In this document: positions 35,996 through 44,895 of the stretch, piece by piece
Layout of the letters: each line of letters opens with the position of its first letter
Numbering within the stretch: position 1 is the stretch's first letter
Assembly: GCA_938023105.1 (NCBI GenBank)
Contig: CALHDX010000110.1
Location: 9,009-73,008, forward strand
DNA length: 64,000 nt
Direction of reading: 5' to 3'
Origin: Lancefieldella sp938023105
GTDB taxonomy: Bacteria > Actinomycetota > Coriobacteriia > Coriobacteriales > Atopobiaceae
Made by a program: the position numbers and the translations under genes
Notes under the pieces: model-generated
What the model saw: only the letters and a program-made list of their open reading frames with translations
Database searches by the model: none
What the model was told of the DNA's origin: nothing

Positions 35996-37860
35996 GAGAG
36001 AGCCTCCCTTACCACAATATCAGCGATTTTGTTCTTACCAAACCCGTTAACTGCGACAAATCTTAATGACTCAGCAAGGAGCTCTGAACCAGATTCATCT
36101 TTAAAACTATTATACCTTTTTAGATAGGGTGAAATCCTCTCTATATGCTCAATATTTTCCCCATTATCAAACTGTATTTTTCCGTCTAATTCATCGTAAT
36201 AAACGAGTATGCCAGCATTTAAAAAAGCTGTCTCTAACTTTTGATTTAAATTTGATTGGGCAAGACCCTCAATTGGATTGGCTCTATAGGCTATTAATTC
36301 ATTTACTTCTTTATCCCATTCTTTCATTGTAGATAGATTCCACTCTTTCGTATGGGCTATCTCATGAAAAATAACTTGGATGCGTTCATCTACTTTCTTC
36401 TTAAATAAAGAATCAGATACTTCAATAACAGCTGCTCCATCTCTACGAGATGCCTGAGCGAGTACGCCATACTCAAGCTTGTTGTTTAGCTTGAAGGTCA
36501 GGGGCTGTTTAATGCTGTCACCCATAAAGTTAAAAGCATGCTCAGATGCAACAGCAATTTGCTTTTGTATGTTTAGCGGGAAATCATTTTGAGAAAAGTC
36601 AATGTTTACCTGTGTTCTTTCTTTAAATATGCCAGAAACATCTACGTCTTTGCCAGAATAAGCTTTCATGAGTTCTTTTGTATCCTCAAAAGAGCCTTTA
36701 AAGCTTATGTTTTTAGATTGCCTAGCAAAAATCGGATGAGTCTTCAACGCTCTAGGCTGCTTGCTTACTGCCCAGGCACGCTCACGTTCATAATCACGGC
36801 GCAGATGATTGTCATGCGTGAACTGACGCAGCTTGTCCTGAAGCTCACCAAGCCTAATGCGCTGCTTTACTGCGTCTGCTCTCACCTCTTGAAGGTAAGA
36901 GATCTCTCTTTTCTGACTCCTAATGAGACGCTCATATCTACGCTGCTTCTGCGTGGCTGCGTAGTACTCATCACTGGTCATGCCTGTGATGCGCTCTTGA
37001 TCTGAGTAGTCCATATCTGGCAACTGAGAATATCCAGGCACATAAGGTGTCATGTAGTGGTAGCAGTTAGCTCCACAGAGACCTGTAACGGTACCGTATC
37101 CGGTTGACTCAACGAGCGGTGGATACTCAGTACTCCTTCCACTTCTTGAATACACTTTGCCTTGCCATTCAGCATGGCTTGGACGCGCTCCAAAGTGTGC
37201 ATCAACAAAGACTAAGTCCCATTCCCACTCATCCATACGCTGCATGAGAAGGCGGTTTCTCGCTTGGTTAGCCTGGGAGACAATGTGGCGTCTGAGAGCT
37301 GCGTCAATGGTTGTCTTAGTGCCACTGATGTAGTCAATCGTCTCTAGTCCAGAGTTGGCAAGTCGTGTAACTCCACGCTCCATAACCACTCGTGTTGGCT
37401 CTCCGGCTTGGTGGCGTGCTATTGCTTCAGCAGTCACGTCATACCAAAGTGCTGATTGGTCTTTAGCAAGAGCAATGTTTTGACGCTCAAGGACCTCATT
37501 CATACCTTGCGCCGTCTGAGCAGCGATAATAGTTGCGAGGTTAGTCATGTGACGGCGTGAGCCCATCGCTCGCACAAACTGACCTACAAGCGCATCATCA
37601 GTCTTTTTGAGTGCAGTCTTTAGGACCTCACGTGTTTGCTTGTCGATGGCTGGGCGGTACTTGTAATAGATCGCAAGAGCTTCCTCACGAGAGAGCCTAG
37701 AGAGACGCTCAAAGTCTGCAATCTCTCTACCTCTGATAACTGCGCCATTAGTGCGTACGACCTCATCAAGCAGATTGAGAAAGAAGTAGGAGAGTTCATT
37801 CACATAAGCAGACTGTGCGCCCCCTACGAGACGCACAGCAATTTCTTCAGTCGGTTTCAC
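35989..37860 (-). CDS. MuF-type minor head protein fused to a zinc metalloprotease-like toxin domain
   Basis: A 623-residue protein. Residues 1-280 are a phage minor capsid/MuF domain: it follows the portal gene and has VDAHFGARPSHAEWQGKVYS and LCGANCYHYMTPYVPGYS. A charged helical linker spans 290-380. From about 383 the sequence changes: a zincin motif HEIAH (His499-His503) is followed 94 residues later by ELLAESLRF (Glu597 as possible third ligand), as in lethal-factor-like proteases. The DNA for this part (about 35990-36740) is distinctly AT-richer. MuF proteins enter the capsid and can be ejected with DNA; MuF fusions to polymorphic toxins are a known class. The GTG start lies 2 bases after the portal gene. 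Confidence 0.88.
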   Translation of the reverse strand: MKPTEEIAVRLVGGAQSAYVNELSYFFLNLLDEVVRTNGAVIRGREIADFERLSRLSREEALAIYYKYRPAIDKQTREVLKTALKKTDDALVGQFVRAMGSRRHMTNLATIIAAQTAQGMNEVLERQNIALAKDQSALWYDVTAEAIARHQAGEPTRVVMERGVTRLANSGLETIDYISGTKTTIDAALRRHIVSQANQARNRLLMQRMDEWEWDLVFVDAHFGARPSHAEWQGKVYSRSGRSTEYPPLVESTGYGTVTGLCGANCYHYMTPYVPGYSQLPDMDYSDQERITGMTSDEYYAATQKQRRYERLIRSQKREISYLQEVRADAVKQRIRLGELQDKLRQFTHDNHLRRDYERERAWAVSKQPRALKTHPIFARQSKNISFKGSFEDTKELMKAYSGKDVDVSGIFKERTQVNIDFSQNDFPLNIQKQIAVASEHAFNFMGDSIKQPLTFKLNNKLEYGVLAQASRRDGAAVIEVSDSLFKKKVDERIQVIFHEIAHTKEWNLSTMKEWDKEVNELIAYRANPIEGLAQSNLNQKLETAFLNAGILVYYDELDGKIQFDNGENIEHIERISPYLKRYNSFKDESGSELLAESLRFVAVNGFGKNKIADIVVREALSW

Positions 37861-37862
37861 AA

Positions 37863-39248
37863 TTACTCACCAAGGTCTGCGTCAAGTGCGACACCGCCAG
37901 TCTCGCTGGTAAATGCCTTTGCATCTTCCTCACTCATGCCTTGATACTTGACGAGATACTTCCACTTGGGGCAAAGACCACGCGCAATGTCATCTTTCAT
38001 CATGTCTCGGTCTGCCTTATCGTCTGAGATAACTGAGTCATCCCACAAAATGTCAACGGGCACAGGCTCATCTACTCTGTAGCCATTCATGGCGCACTCT
38101 GCAGCAAACGCGCCCTGGATGAGGTCTCTTACCGAGTTCTCAATAGAGTGCTCATGCTTTCTGATGGTTCTAATAAGCGTTGCGTTAGTGCTTACAACCT
38201 CAGTTGCCGTTTTGAGTCCCTGTCCCAGTGTGAATGACCAATATCCAGCACCAAAGCCGGTTCTAAAGCCCAAAACAGCAAGAGCATTGTTGAACGCAGT
38301 AACCATGTCATCAATATGTGTGTCAGGGTTATAGACCGTCATAGGCGACTCTGCACTAATACCGGCAGAGATTGGTGCAAACATAATCTGGTCCATTGTG
38401 TTTACAAACTTTGCATTACCTTTGCTGTCACGCACAATGGCTTGCTCGTCTACAACCATCTTTGGCAGAGAGACTCGAACCTGCCAATACATCTGGTTAA
38501 ATGCTTCGTCTACCAGTCTGCATGAGTCGCAGATGTCTTCAATTACCGATGCGCCAAGAGGTGTGAGCTCGTCATGAGCGTTGTACTTGGCTGGCTTTAC
38601 AAGCGCATAGGTTGGCAGTGGTTGCTTGGTATCAACAAAGCCAGTAATGCCTTCAACCTCAACAGGGTTAATGCGGTTCTGCGAGTTAAAGAGAAGCGTC
38701 TCGATTACGTGAGACTGCGTCTCTTGATTGAAGTATCTAAGCTGCAGCTGGTCATACATCTTGGAGTTAACGGTTACCTTGGAGATGAATGCGCAGCCAT
38801 CACCAAGAAGCGGGATAATCTGCCACGCCTTCATAGAGTCAATGCTGGTTGAGACGTTGCCCTCGTATCCGTGGAAGTTTGCTACCCATGCGCCAACACC
38901 AAGCGCAAACACAGTACTGATGAACTCTGCTTGCTCATCTACAAAGTTAGGGATGGTGCGCTCTAGCCAGTCATTCACTACGTCTTCAGAACTTGAAAGT
39001 ATTGTGCCTTCGTTCATAATCAGGCTTGGAATCTCACTTGCAACCATTGAAGCCGGACTGATTGAGAGCCTGTCATATGAGTCAGCACCATTGTTGATGA
39101 TGTAAGGCTGCTTGTAGTACTCATTATCATGCGTAAACCAGCCCCACCACAGCTGCTGGAACTTATCCATAGACGTGTCAGGCGTAAATTTACGCTTCTT
39201 TAGGTATCTGAGTGCCCATTCTGGCTTTTGGATAGTAATTTTTGACAA
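37863..39248 (-). CDS. Phage portal protein (SPP1 gp6-like)
   Basis: A 461-residue dodecameric portal through which DNA is packed. It has the typical WWGWFTHDNEYY N-terminal region, a central GVGAWVANFHG strand, the long stem helix region and a C-terminal helical crown (AFNNALAVLGFRTGFGAGYWSF and TATEVVSTNATLIRTIRKHE). The TTG start follows AGAAGGGG. Order TerL, portal, MuF supports it. Confidence 0.9.
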   Translation of the reverse strand: MSKITIQKPEWALRYLKKRKFTPDTSMDKFQQLWWGWFTHDNEYYKQPYIINNGADSYDRLSISPASMVASEIPSLIMNEGTILSSSEDVVNDWLERTIPNFVDEQAEFISTVFALGVGAWVANFHGYEGNVSTSIDSMKAWQIIPLLGDGCAFISKVTVNSKMYDQLQLRYFNQETQSHVIETLLFNSQNRINPVEVEGITGFVDTKQPLPTYALVKPAKYNAHDELTPLGASVIEDICDSCRLVDEAFNQMYWQVRVSLPKMVVDEQAIVRDSKGNAKFVNTMDQIMFAPISAGISAESPMTVYNPDTHIDDMVTAFNNALAVLGFRTGFGAGYWSFTLGQGLKTATEVVSTNATLIRTIRKHEHSIENSVRDLIQGAFAAECAMNGYRVDEPVPVDILWDDSVISDDKADRDMMKDDIARGLCPKWKYLVKYQGMSEEDAKAFTSETGGVALDADLGE

Positions 39249-39265
39249 GGTAAGACCCCTTCTCT

Positions 39266-40942
39266 TTAAGTCAAGCTTCTGTCATTGATAAGCGTCATAC
39301 ACGCATAACGCACAGCGTCAATAGTGTGGTTATCAGCGTCTGGCAACTGCCCTGTGAGCTGGTTGTCCTTTGTCATCACATATGAGTAATTGCTGAACTC
39401 TCGTGCTGCGGTTGTACAGCTTGAGTCAATCACAATCTTTGTGCGGTACTGCAGCCACTTGATTGAGTTATGGATGTTATGCGCACCAGTCTTGAGCGCA
39501 CCACGGGCATTAATGCCATTAGCTTTGAAGTCAGCAATACTCTTAGGCTCTGCTGAGTCGCACCACACCGTGGCGTATGGCTCAGCATCTTCAATAACGT
39601 CTTCACCGTCTTTGAGCGCATTGCCCAGCTTCTCGCTTACGAGCTCAGCGGTATCTTGGTTAGAGAGTCCACACTTTACGAACTCATCCAGGATGTAGAG
39701 TGTGCGCGTCTTTGCGTCATAGGCAATCTTGACCCAAGCGAATGGATCTTGTGAGAAGCCCCAGTCAACACCATAGAAGTGGTACTCAAGCTTTTTGCGC
39801 TCCTCGTGTGTAATATCTCTTACCTCAACGCGGGTAAAGACCTCAGAGCCAAAGCCTACTTGCTCACCCAGCCACTCATGGCGATATGCTTCCTCGTCAA
39901 GTTCCTTGAGTGCTTCAGCGTCCTTACGTACTTGCTCCGGTATCCACTCATGTGGCACATCGAGGTAGCTTGACTCAATGACGCGCTCCGGGTGAGTCGA
40001 GAGCATAGTAGAGACGTGCTCATTTACCCAGGCATCACGAGAGCGTGGTGGGTTATGGTCAAAGAAGCGGAAGTACACAGAGCCTTCTGGAGCATCACGA
40101 GTGACAGACTGCATAACCGTTCTGAGTTCACCCCAGCCGTTGAACTGGTCTACCTCTGAGAACCACTGATAGGCGTAGTACGTTCCATTAGGTGCCTTGA
40201 TTGCTTTGGTCTTCTGCGTATGGTCACCACCTCTAAAGGTAATGACTTGACCTGTTGCGGGGCGTGTGAGCTTGTATGGGCTCTTAGAAGGCTTCCACTC
40301 ATCGCGAATGTTGAGTTTGTCTATCGCCCAGAGCATTTGCTCAAAGACACCGTCTCCAATGTCTTTGCCAATCTTTGGCATGATGAATGCCGAGCGGTCC
40401 TTGTGCTCCATAAGTCCTTGCATGATCTCTAGCGAGACCGTGGAGCTCTTCAAAGAAAAACGCCCTCCCCTTAGCCACCATTCACCTCCCGCGTCCTGTG
40501 CGATTGCACGATGCAGTGAGAGAAACGGTGGTGCTAAGAGAAGGGCGAAGTCTGCCACGAATGGCTTCTCTTCTTCTTCCACATCTTCTGGAATTGCGTC
40601 TAAGAGAGTCCTGCCAATGGAAGAGATGGCAGTGACTGCAGTCTGGTTCACGCCTGAGTCAGCAATAGACTCCTGCGCCATTGCAAACGTCTTACCCATG
40701 CCATTGAGTACTTGAGCACGGGTGATAGTTACTTTCTTTGAAGCTCTCTCTTGGAGGTCTTGAAGCCTTGCCTTTATCTTGCTGTCAGCTTCGAGTCTGC
40801 AAGCAGCTTGGTCAACAGTATCTGGCTTCCACTTTGAGCGGTGCGGATAAGCTTCCAGCATTGCCTGTCGCTGGCTCTTGCCAGCAACTCTAGCGAGCAC
40901 ATACTTCTCATGGTTTGCGTTTGTGAGTGGTTGCGTCTTCAA
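39266..40942 (-). CDS. Terminase with fused small- and large-subunit regions
   Basis: The DNA-packaging motor. Residues 1-70 look like a small-subunit DNA-binding region (YVLARVAGKSQRQAMLEAYP, VDQAACRLEADSKIKARLQ). The ATPase follows with Walker A GGRFSLKSST (159-168) and a C-terminal RNase H-like nuclease with YGVDWGFSQDPF, CDSAEPKSI and NHTIDAVRYA. At 558 residues it is about 130 longer than usual large subunits, and no separate terS gene was recognised. The start is TTG 40942 with AAAGGTC upstream, overlapping the preceding gene by 35 bases. Confidence 0.88.
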   Translation of the reverse strand: MKTQPLTNANHEKYVLARVAGKSQRQAMLEAYPHRSKWKPDTVDQAACRLEADSKIKARLQDLQERASKKVTITRAQVLNGMGKTFAMAQESIADSGVNQTAVTAISSIGRTLLDAIPEDVEEEEKPFVADFALLLAPPFLSLHRAIAQDAGGEWWLRGGRFSLKSSTVSLEIMQGLMEHKDRSAFIMPKIGKDIGDGVFEQMLWAIDKLNIRDEWKPSKSPYKLTRPATGQVITFRGGDHTQKTKAIKAPNGTYYAYQWFSEVDQFNGWGELRTVMQSVTRDAPEGSVYFRFFDHNPPRSRDAWVNEHVSTMLSTHPERVIESSYLDVPHEWIPEQVRKDAEALKELDEEAYRHEWLGEQVGFGSEVFTRVEVRDITHEERKKLEYHFYGVDWGFSQDPFAWVKIAYDAKTRTLYILDEFVKCGLSNQDTAELVSEKLGNALKDGEDVIEDAEPYATVWCDSAEPKSIADFKANGINARGALKTGAHNIHNSIKWLQYRTKIVIDSSCTTAAREFSNYSYVMTKDNQLTGQLPDADNHTIDAVRYACMTLINDRSLT

Positions 40943-41375
40943 TGCGTCTGACCTTTGCTTTTCGCTCCTTCTTCCTCTTCATCTTAAAGGCAAGCTGACG
41001 CTCCAAATTCTGCTTACGCTCAAGCTCTTGCGTGTGCTTTCTCAAGTACTCCCGCTCATCAAGCGCACACTCTTTACAAAGCCCCCAACGCTTAGCATCC
41101 TCTGCATCAACCCACACAGGATGCTGTCCGCACTTCTGACATAAAGGCACAATGCCCTCTGTTCGGTATCTTCCATAGCGATGGCGCACCATAGTAATTG
41201 CTTGCACAGAATGCGTAGGAATAAGCTCATGGAGTTCCTTGGCAGTCATGGAAGGGTTGCGCCAGAGCGTCTCAAGCTCTGACCAAGTCCAGGACTGGTA
41301 CGTTCGTCTCCCTCTTTTCTTAAATGATGAAAGAGATGAAACATTTATTTCATCTCTGTTTTTACGCTTGCTCAT
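40908..41375 (-). CDS. Phage DNA-binding protein with Myb/SANT-like helix-turn-helix and zinc ribbon
   Basis: A 155-residue basic protein. After a Lys/Arg-rich start comes a Myb/SANT-like region (WTWSELETLWRNPSMTAKEL), then CxxC...CxxC (CQKC, CKEC) and a long Lys/Arg/Glu helix. Directly before the terminase, this could be a late-gene activator or packaging helper. ATG 41375 has AGGGAGAAG upstream. The middle region resembles the next gene upstream. Confidence 0.6.
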   Translation of the reverse strand: MSKRKNRDEINVSSLSSFKKRGRRTYQSWTWSELETLWRNPSMTAKELHELIPTHSVQAITMVRHRYGRYRTEGIVPLCQKCGQHPVWVDAEDAKRWGLCKECALDEREYLRKHTQELERKQNLERQLAFKMKRKKERKAKVRRIEDATTHKRKP

Positions 41376-41712
41376 TGAGCTTCTCCCTCTGTGTAAAGAG
41401 TCGGTACGCATGATTGCAAACCATCTGTGGCTCACGTTGCAGCTTCTTGGAGAGTGTCTCTAGAATTGCAACAATAAGCGCGTCTTCTTTCTCGCTCCAG
41501 ATTCTGTGAGAGCGTGTAAGACTTGTCTTGCTTTGGAGCCCACGAGACCTTGCAAACACCTTAATGTCGGTGATTGAGCGATTAGGCATAAGACGCTTGA
41601 AGCCTGACCATGTGGGTCCATGCTTGGGAACTTCGCGCTCAATGATTGCAATCTCTTTTTCTGTGAAGGTGGAGTGATCTAGTTCTTCATAGCTTCGTCT
41701 GAATCCATTCAC
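41362..41712 (-). CDS. Phage Myb/SANT-like DNA-binding protein
   Basis: A 116-residue protein with two Trp-centred helical repeats, FTEKEIAIIEREVPKHGPTW and RIWSEKEDALIVAILETL, resembling Myb/SANT or HTH motifs. It overlaps its downstream neighbour, which carries a similar domain; the two may act together. Function unknown. Confidence 0.6.
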   Translation of the reverse strand: MNGFRRSYEELDHSTFTEKEIAIIEREVPKHGPTWSGFKRLMPNRSITDIKVFARSRGLQSKTSLTRSHRIWSEKEDALIVAILETLSKKLQREPQMVCNHAYRLFTQREKLNEQA

Positions 41713-41957
41713 TTAAGCTCTCCTTTCTCATAAAGAAAGCGAGTCATTTCTGCTCGCTTTCTAATTTCCTCTTTCTGTAGTTCTCGCTCCGATACGTTTG
41801 GAGCATGTGCGTTTCGCTTAAATATCGCTTTATCGCTATCTGAGAGACACGCTAAGGCGCAAACTCTCTTATCGTCAATAACTCCAGCCAAGGCACACGT
41901 AGAAGCGCACTCAGAGCCTGTGAAGGGGCATAGAAGATATTTAACCTGTTTAGGCAA
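41709..41957 (-). CDS. Small cysteine-rich phage protein
   Basis: About 82 residues with a cysteine cluster (CPFTGSECASTC ... CALAC) that may bind zinc, then a charged helix. The start is uncertain: TTG 41957 has GGAGG about 8 bases upstream, while ATG 41972 overlaps that same GGAGG. It overlaps the helicase gene by 8 bases. Function unknown. Confidence 0.6.
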   Translation of the reverse strand: MPKQVKYLLCPFTGSECASTCALAGVIDDKRVCALACLSDSDKAIFKRNAHAPNVSERELQKEEIRKRAEMTRFLYEKGELK

Positions 41958-42903
41958 TACAAACACCTCCATTCTGTATAAATGTTGAATAGGCACCTTT
42001 TAATTTTGCGGGCACTAAAATGCCCGTTCTACCTGCTTTGTTCTTAACTGTGTGCAGTGCTACCTCTTTGAATTGCGGAGTATCAATCTCACCTTTCGTG
42101 AGGATGAGTGCTGCCCAGGATGCGTAACCTACAACTCCAGAACCACGGAACCAGTCCAAAGATGGTTCATCCTTTGCATCAAGCTTCTTCAGACTTGAAA
42201 GCACAAGGAACGGTATTTGCGTATCAAAAGCAAGCATCTGTAGATTGGTAGCAACTTGAGACACGCGAGTGTATTCCTGCTTATCAATGTCAGGAGTGCC
42301 TGTTTGATATTGTTGAATGTAGTCAACGATGACAAGGTCTGGCTTGTCATCATCTGCCATAACGGTGCGCACGATCTCTTCAATTCCTGTTGTAGTTGAT
42401 ACGTTGTCGATGATTGCAAGATTGGGTGCGACCATATCGTCATAGAGTGCAGCGTCAGCAAGTACAGCGTTAGAGTGCCTGGCATTAAACGCATACGCTG
42501 AGAGGTTTTGTAGTCCTTCTGGCAGCTGTAATTCTGTGCCTGGACCTTTAATGACTGCTGACCATTCAAAGGGAACAACCGTGAGTCCTTGACGCTTTAG
42601 TCCTTGGTTCTTCACAGACCAACAACTCATGGAACGGGCTGTGATATTTCCCCACGTGTCATCTAACGTAAAGTAGATAACGCGCTTTCCGTCTTGTGCC
42701 ACTTCCGTTGCGATGTGTACTGCAAGCGAAGATTTACCTGCAGAAGCCACACCACCTAGAATAGTGAGTCCTGGCATTAAGCCACCACTTAGCGCATCAT
42801 CAGCTATTGTGTGCGTCTTAAGTGGTTCTTTTGCTGCAAGATAGCATTCAACATCCCAGCCGTACTTTGGACGGTTCAGCCGGCGCAAATATTCAAACGT
42901 CAT
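41950..42903 (-). CDS. DnaB-like replicative helicase/RecA-fold ATPase
   Basis: A 317-residue P-loop ATPase of the DnaB C-terminal type. Walker A is GGVASAGKSS, Walker B LVIVDYIQQYQ, and the strand FLVLSSLKKLDAK with SLDWFRGSGVVGY follows the usual sensor/H4 region. It lacks the N-terminal DnaG-binding domain of full DnaB. Together with the iteron-bearing initiator gene upstream (4-base overlap) it forms the phage replication module. Confidence 0.82.
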   Translation of the reverse strand: MTFEYLRRLNRPKYGWDVECYLAAKEPLKTHTIADDALSGGLMPGLTILGGVASAGKSSLAVHIATEVAQDGKRVIYFTLDDTWGNITARSMSCWSVKNQGLKRQGLTVVPFEWSAVIKGPGTELQLPEGLQNLSAYAFNARHSNAVLADAALYDDMVAPNLAIIDNVSTTTGIEEIVRTVMADDDKPDLVIVDYIQQYQTGTPDIDKQEYTRVSQVATNLQMLAFDTQIPFLVLSSLKKLDAKDEPSLDWFRGSGVVGYASWAALILTKGEIDTPQFKEVALHTVKNKAGRTGILVPAKLKGAYSTFIQNGGVCIA

Positions 42904-43583
42904 TTGCGCTCACCTTTACCCTCATTGTTTTCCCAGTAGCTTGCTATGCGTTCTTCTGGTGTGAGGTCATCAATAACCGCTCGCATCATCAAATCAAAGT
43001 CAGGGTCAGTCTCATAGATATAATCGAGCGTGCAATCCTTCTGCATGGCGGTCGCCGAGCGTTTAGCGAAGGCGTAGACCGCCATGACTGAAAACTTTTC
43101 TTCCCCGTATACGTAACAAGTAAGAGAGAGATTCTTTAAGGAATCTCTCTTACTATCTGTATTCTGATGTGTATCGGTTTTTGCTTGATTTTTGATACAC
43201 CTCTGTATCGGTTTCCTATGGGTTTTTGATACACCCTGTATCGGTTTTTCGATACACCTCTCAGCAAACCACCAAAATGTTCTCAATGGCGTTTTGCCAT
43301 CTGGCGTAGTGCCTACTGACACGATCAGTTCACGTTCTTCACAGTATTGAATAAATCGCTGTGCTGCTGGTACAGAACAATTACAAGCCTTAGCGATTGT
43401 GCGAACTCCAAGCCTAAAAGACGGAATATCTCCAATATCCCTGATTTGCGAGTAACAGAAGAGGAGCATGGTTGCCCTTGCTCCTCTTGTCTTATCACTG
43501 AAGTTTTCAATGATGCGTCCAAGATGGCACGCAGCTGTGATATCCAGCTTTGCCCATCCGAGACCATCTGTGTAGTCAGCCAC
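42900..43583 (-). CDS. Phage replication initiator with internal iterons
   Basis: A 227-residue protein with an N-terminal winged-helix-like region (VRTIAKACNCSVPAAQRFIQYCEERELI), a repetitive linker (EKPIQGVSK, RKPIQRCIK) and an acidic C-terminal helical part. The linker is encoded by tandem DNA repeats that look like an origin. Initiators with the origin inside their own gene are well known in temperate phages. The GTG start follows GGAGGTGG. Confidence 0.75.
   Translation of the reverse strand: MADYTDGLGWAKLDITAACHLGRIIENFSDKTRGARATMLLFCYSQIRDIGDIPSFRLGVRTIAKACNCSVPAAQRFIQYCEERELIVSVGTTPDGKTPLRTFWWFAERCIEKPIQGVSKTHRKPIQRCIKNQAKTDTHQNTDSKRDSLKNLSLTCYVYGEEKFSVMAVYAFAKRSATAMQKDCTLDYIYETDPDFDLMMRAVIDDLTPEERIASYWENNEGKGERK
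43119..43260. other. Putative phage replication origin: iterons and inverted repeat
   Basis: TGTATCGGTTT is present at 43170-43180, 43204-43214 and 43237-43247 (33-34 bp apart), and each copy is followed by (T)TTGATACACC or TCGATACACC, giving TGTATCG/CGATACA inverted pairs. Just left, AGAGAGATTC (43125-43134) and GAATCTCTCT (43141-43150) form a perfect 10-bp inverted repeat around TTTAAG. The region lies inside the initiator gene. Confidence 0.7.
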
Positions 43584-43612
43584 GTGCCACCTCCTCTCTT
43601 ACCTCATGGCTT

Positions 43613-44224
43613 CTAGAACGGAATATCCTCGTCTGCAAGTTCAACGGCAGGCGCAGGAGCGTCAATGACTGCATTGTCTGCATTTGCACGTGCTTCTGCG
43701 ACTCCGTCTGCTTCGTATGGCTCTGCGTATTTAGCATCAAAGTTGCCTTCTGCAGCGTCTTTGCCAGGAATAAATGCATTGACATCCACTGCTGTCTTGA
43801 CCTTGCCCTCGCTGTTGACATAAGAGCGATGACGAATGACAACGCCCAAGAGCTTGCCAACAAGTGTCTGCTCTGCATCGTCCTTGTCCTCATAGACAAA
43901 TGCTTTGACACCCTTGCCCTGGGCGGTATTCTCAACTGCTTCTGTGAGTGCCTTGTAACGCTGCACGCCGTAGTTGTTGTCCTTGGAGAAATAGATACGG
44001 AAAGAGTGTCTCCAGTCGTTTGTGGTGTCTGCAAGATCTGCTGTGAAAAGAAATGACTTAGTCTCGCCGTTCCAGATGTCATAGACGAACTCAAGGTATG
44101 GCTTTTTCTCGTCTGTGTGGTCCTTAACACGTACAATTTTTGCAACATATCCGCCTGGCTCAAGCATGGAAGAACCGCCACCGTTAGATGCAACTACCTT
44201 GTCAAAGTTACCGAATGCCTTCAT
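43613..44224 (-). CDS. Phage single-stranded DNA-binding protein
   Basis: A 203-residue protein with a beta-rich N-terminal domain (GGYVAKIVRVKDHTDEKKPY, LEFVYDIWNG) resembling the DUF669/SSB-like proteins of phages, an Ala-rich acidic linker and the C-terminal tip DEDIPF, the protein-interaction tail of SSBs. It is adjacent to a Sak4-like ATPase, the typical partner. AAGGAG precedes the ATG. Confidence 0.78.
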   Translation of the reverse strand: MKAFGNFDKVVASNGGGSSMLEPGGYVAKIVRVKDHTDEKKPYLEFVYDIWNGETKSFLFTADLADTTNDWRHSFRIYFSKDNNYGVQRYKALTEAVENTAQGKGVKAFVYEDKDDAEQTLVGKLLGVVIRHRSYVNSEGKVKTAVDVNAFIPGKDAAEGNFDAKYAEPYEADGVAEARANADNAVIDAPAPAVELADEDIPF

Positions 44225-44264
44225 GATTTTTCTCCTTAAAATAGTGGATTAAATAAATAGGGGA

Positions 44265-44882
44265 TTAAGCGACTGTCTTCATATCCCAGTACGTACGAAT
44301 AGCGCTGTCAACCTCTTTGAGGTCATTGTCAATTACCAGGTCATCAAACATTCCCATTGGGGATTTGGCAGGTGTAGAGCCGTCTGTCTGTGTGATGAAG
44401 TGATAGCCTGTATCATCGCGTTCAGTGATGAGTACGATTGGGAACATTCCCTCAATACAGAGCTGATTGTCTAGCATTTTGCCAATGGTCTTAGGCTTTA
44501 GCCTTCCTGCATCGTCATAGTCAGGATGCATAAAAAAGTAAACGATTGTGTCATCGTTTGTGTTGTTGGCAGCTTCCAAGAGTTGCTCAAAGTCAACTGC
44601 CATTGATGTGAACTTGTCATAGCCCTTCTCATTAGCCTTGGCAAAGCTTTGGAATGCCATGAGGTAGTTCGCATCATCGACTACATACGCTTTAAGCTTG
44701 TTAGCCTTAAGCGATTGCTTCATTTGAGCGTACGTTGGATGGTCAACCTTGCTCATCTTGCCCCTGAAGGGGAGTGGCTTTCCTGCCACGTTAAAAATGC
44801 CAATCTCTCCAGGCTTAAAGTTTCTGAGACTCGTTGACTTACCTGTGCCAGAATGTCCTAGCACGAGTACTGATACTCCCAT
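44265..44882 (-). CDS. Sak4-like AAA ATPase (phage recombination)
   Basis: A 205-residue P-loop ATPase with Walker A LGHSGTGKST at the N terminus and Walker B-like AYVVDDANYL. Such short RecA-core ATPases (Sak4 family and relatives) work with a phage SSB in strand annealing, and an SSB gene lies immediately downstream. AAAGGAG precedes the ATG. Confidence 0.78.
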   Translation of the reverse strand: MGVSVLVLGHSGTGKSTSLRNFKPGEIGIFNVAGKPLPFRGKMSKVDHPTYAQMKQSLKANKLKAYVVDDANYLMAFQSFAKANEKGYDKFTSMAVDFEQLLEAANNTNDDTIVYFFMHPDYDDAGRLKPKTIGKMLDNQLCIEGMFPIVLITERDDTGYHFITQTDGSTPAKSPMGMFDDLVIDNDLKEVDSAIRTYWDMKTVA

Positions 44883-44895
44883 GATCTACTCCTTT

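Noticed and set aside
35989..37860. Frameshift or gene fusion artefact joining MuF and the protease-like region
   Set aside because: The frame is continuous over 623 codons, and MuF-toxin fusions are a known class, so the fusion is taken as real.
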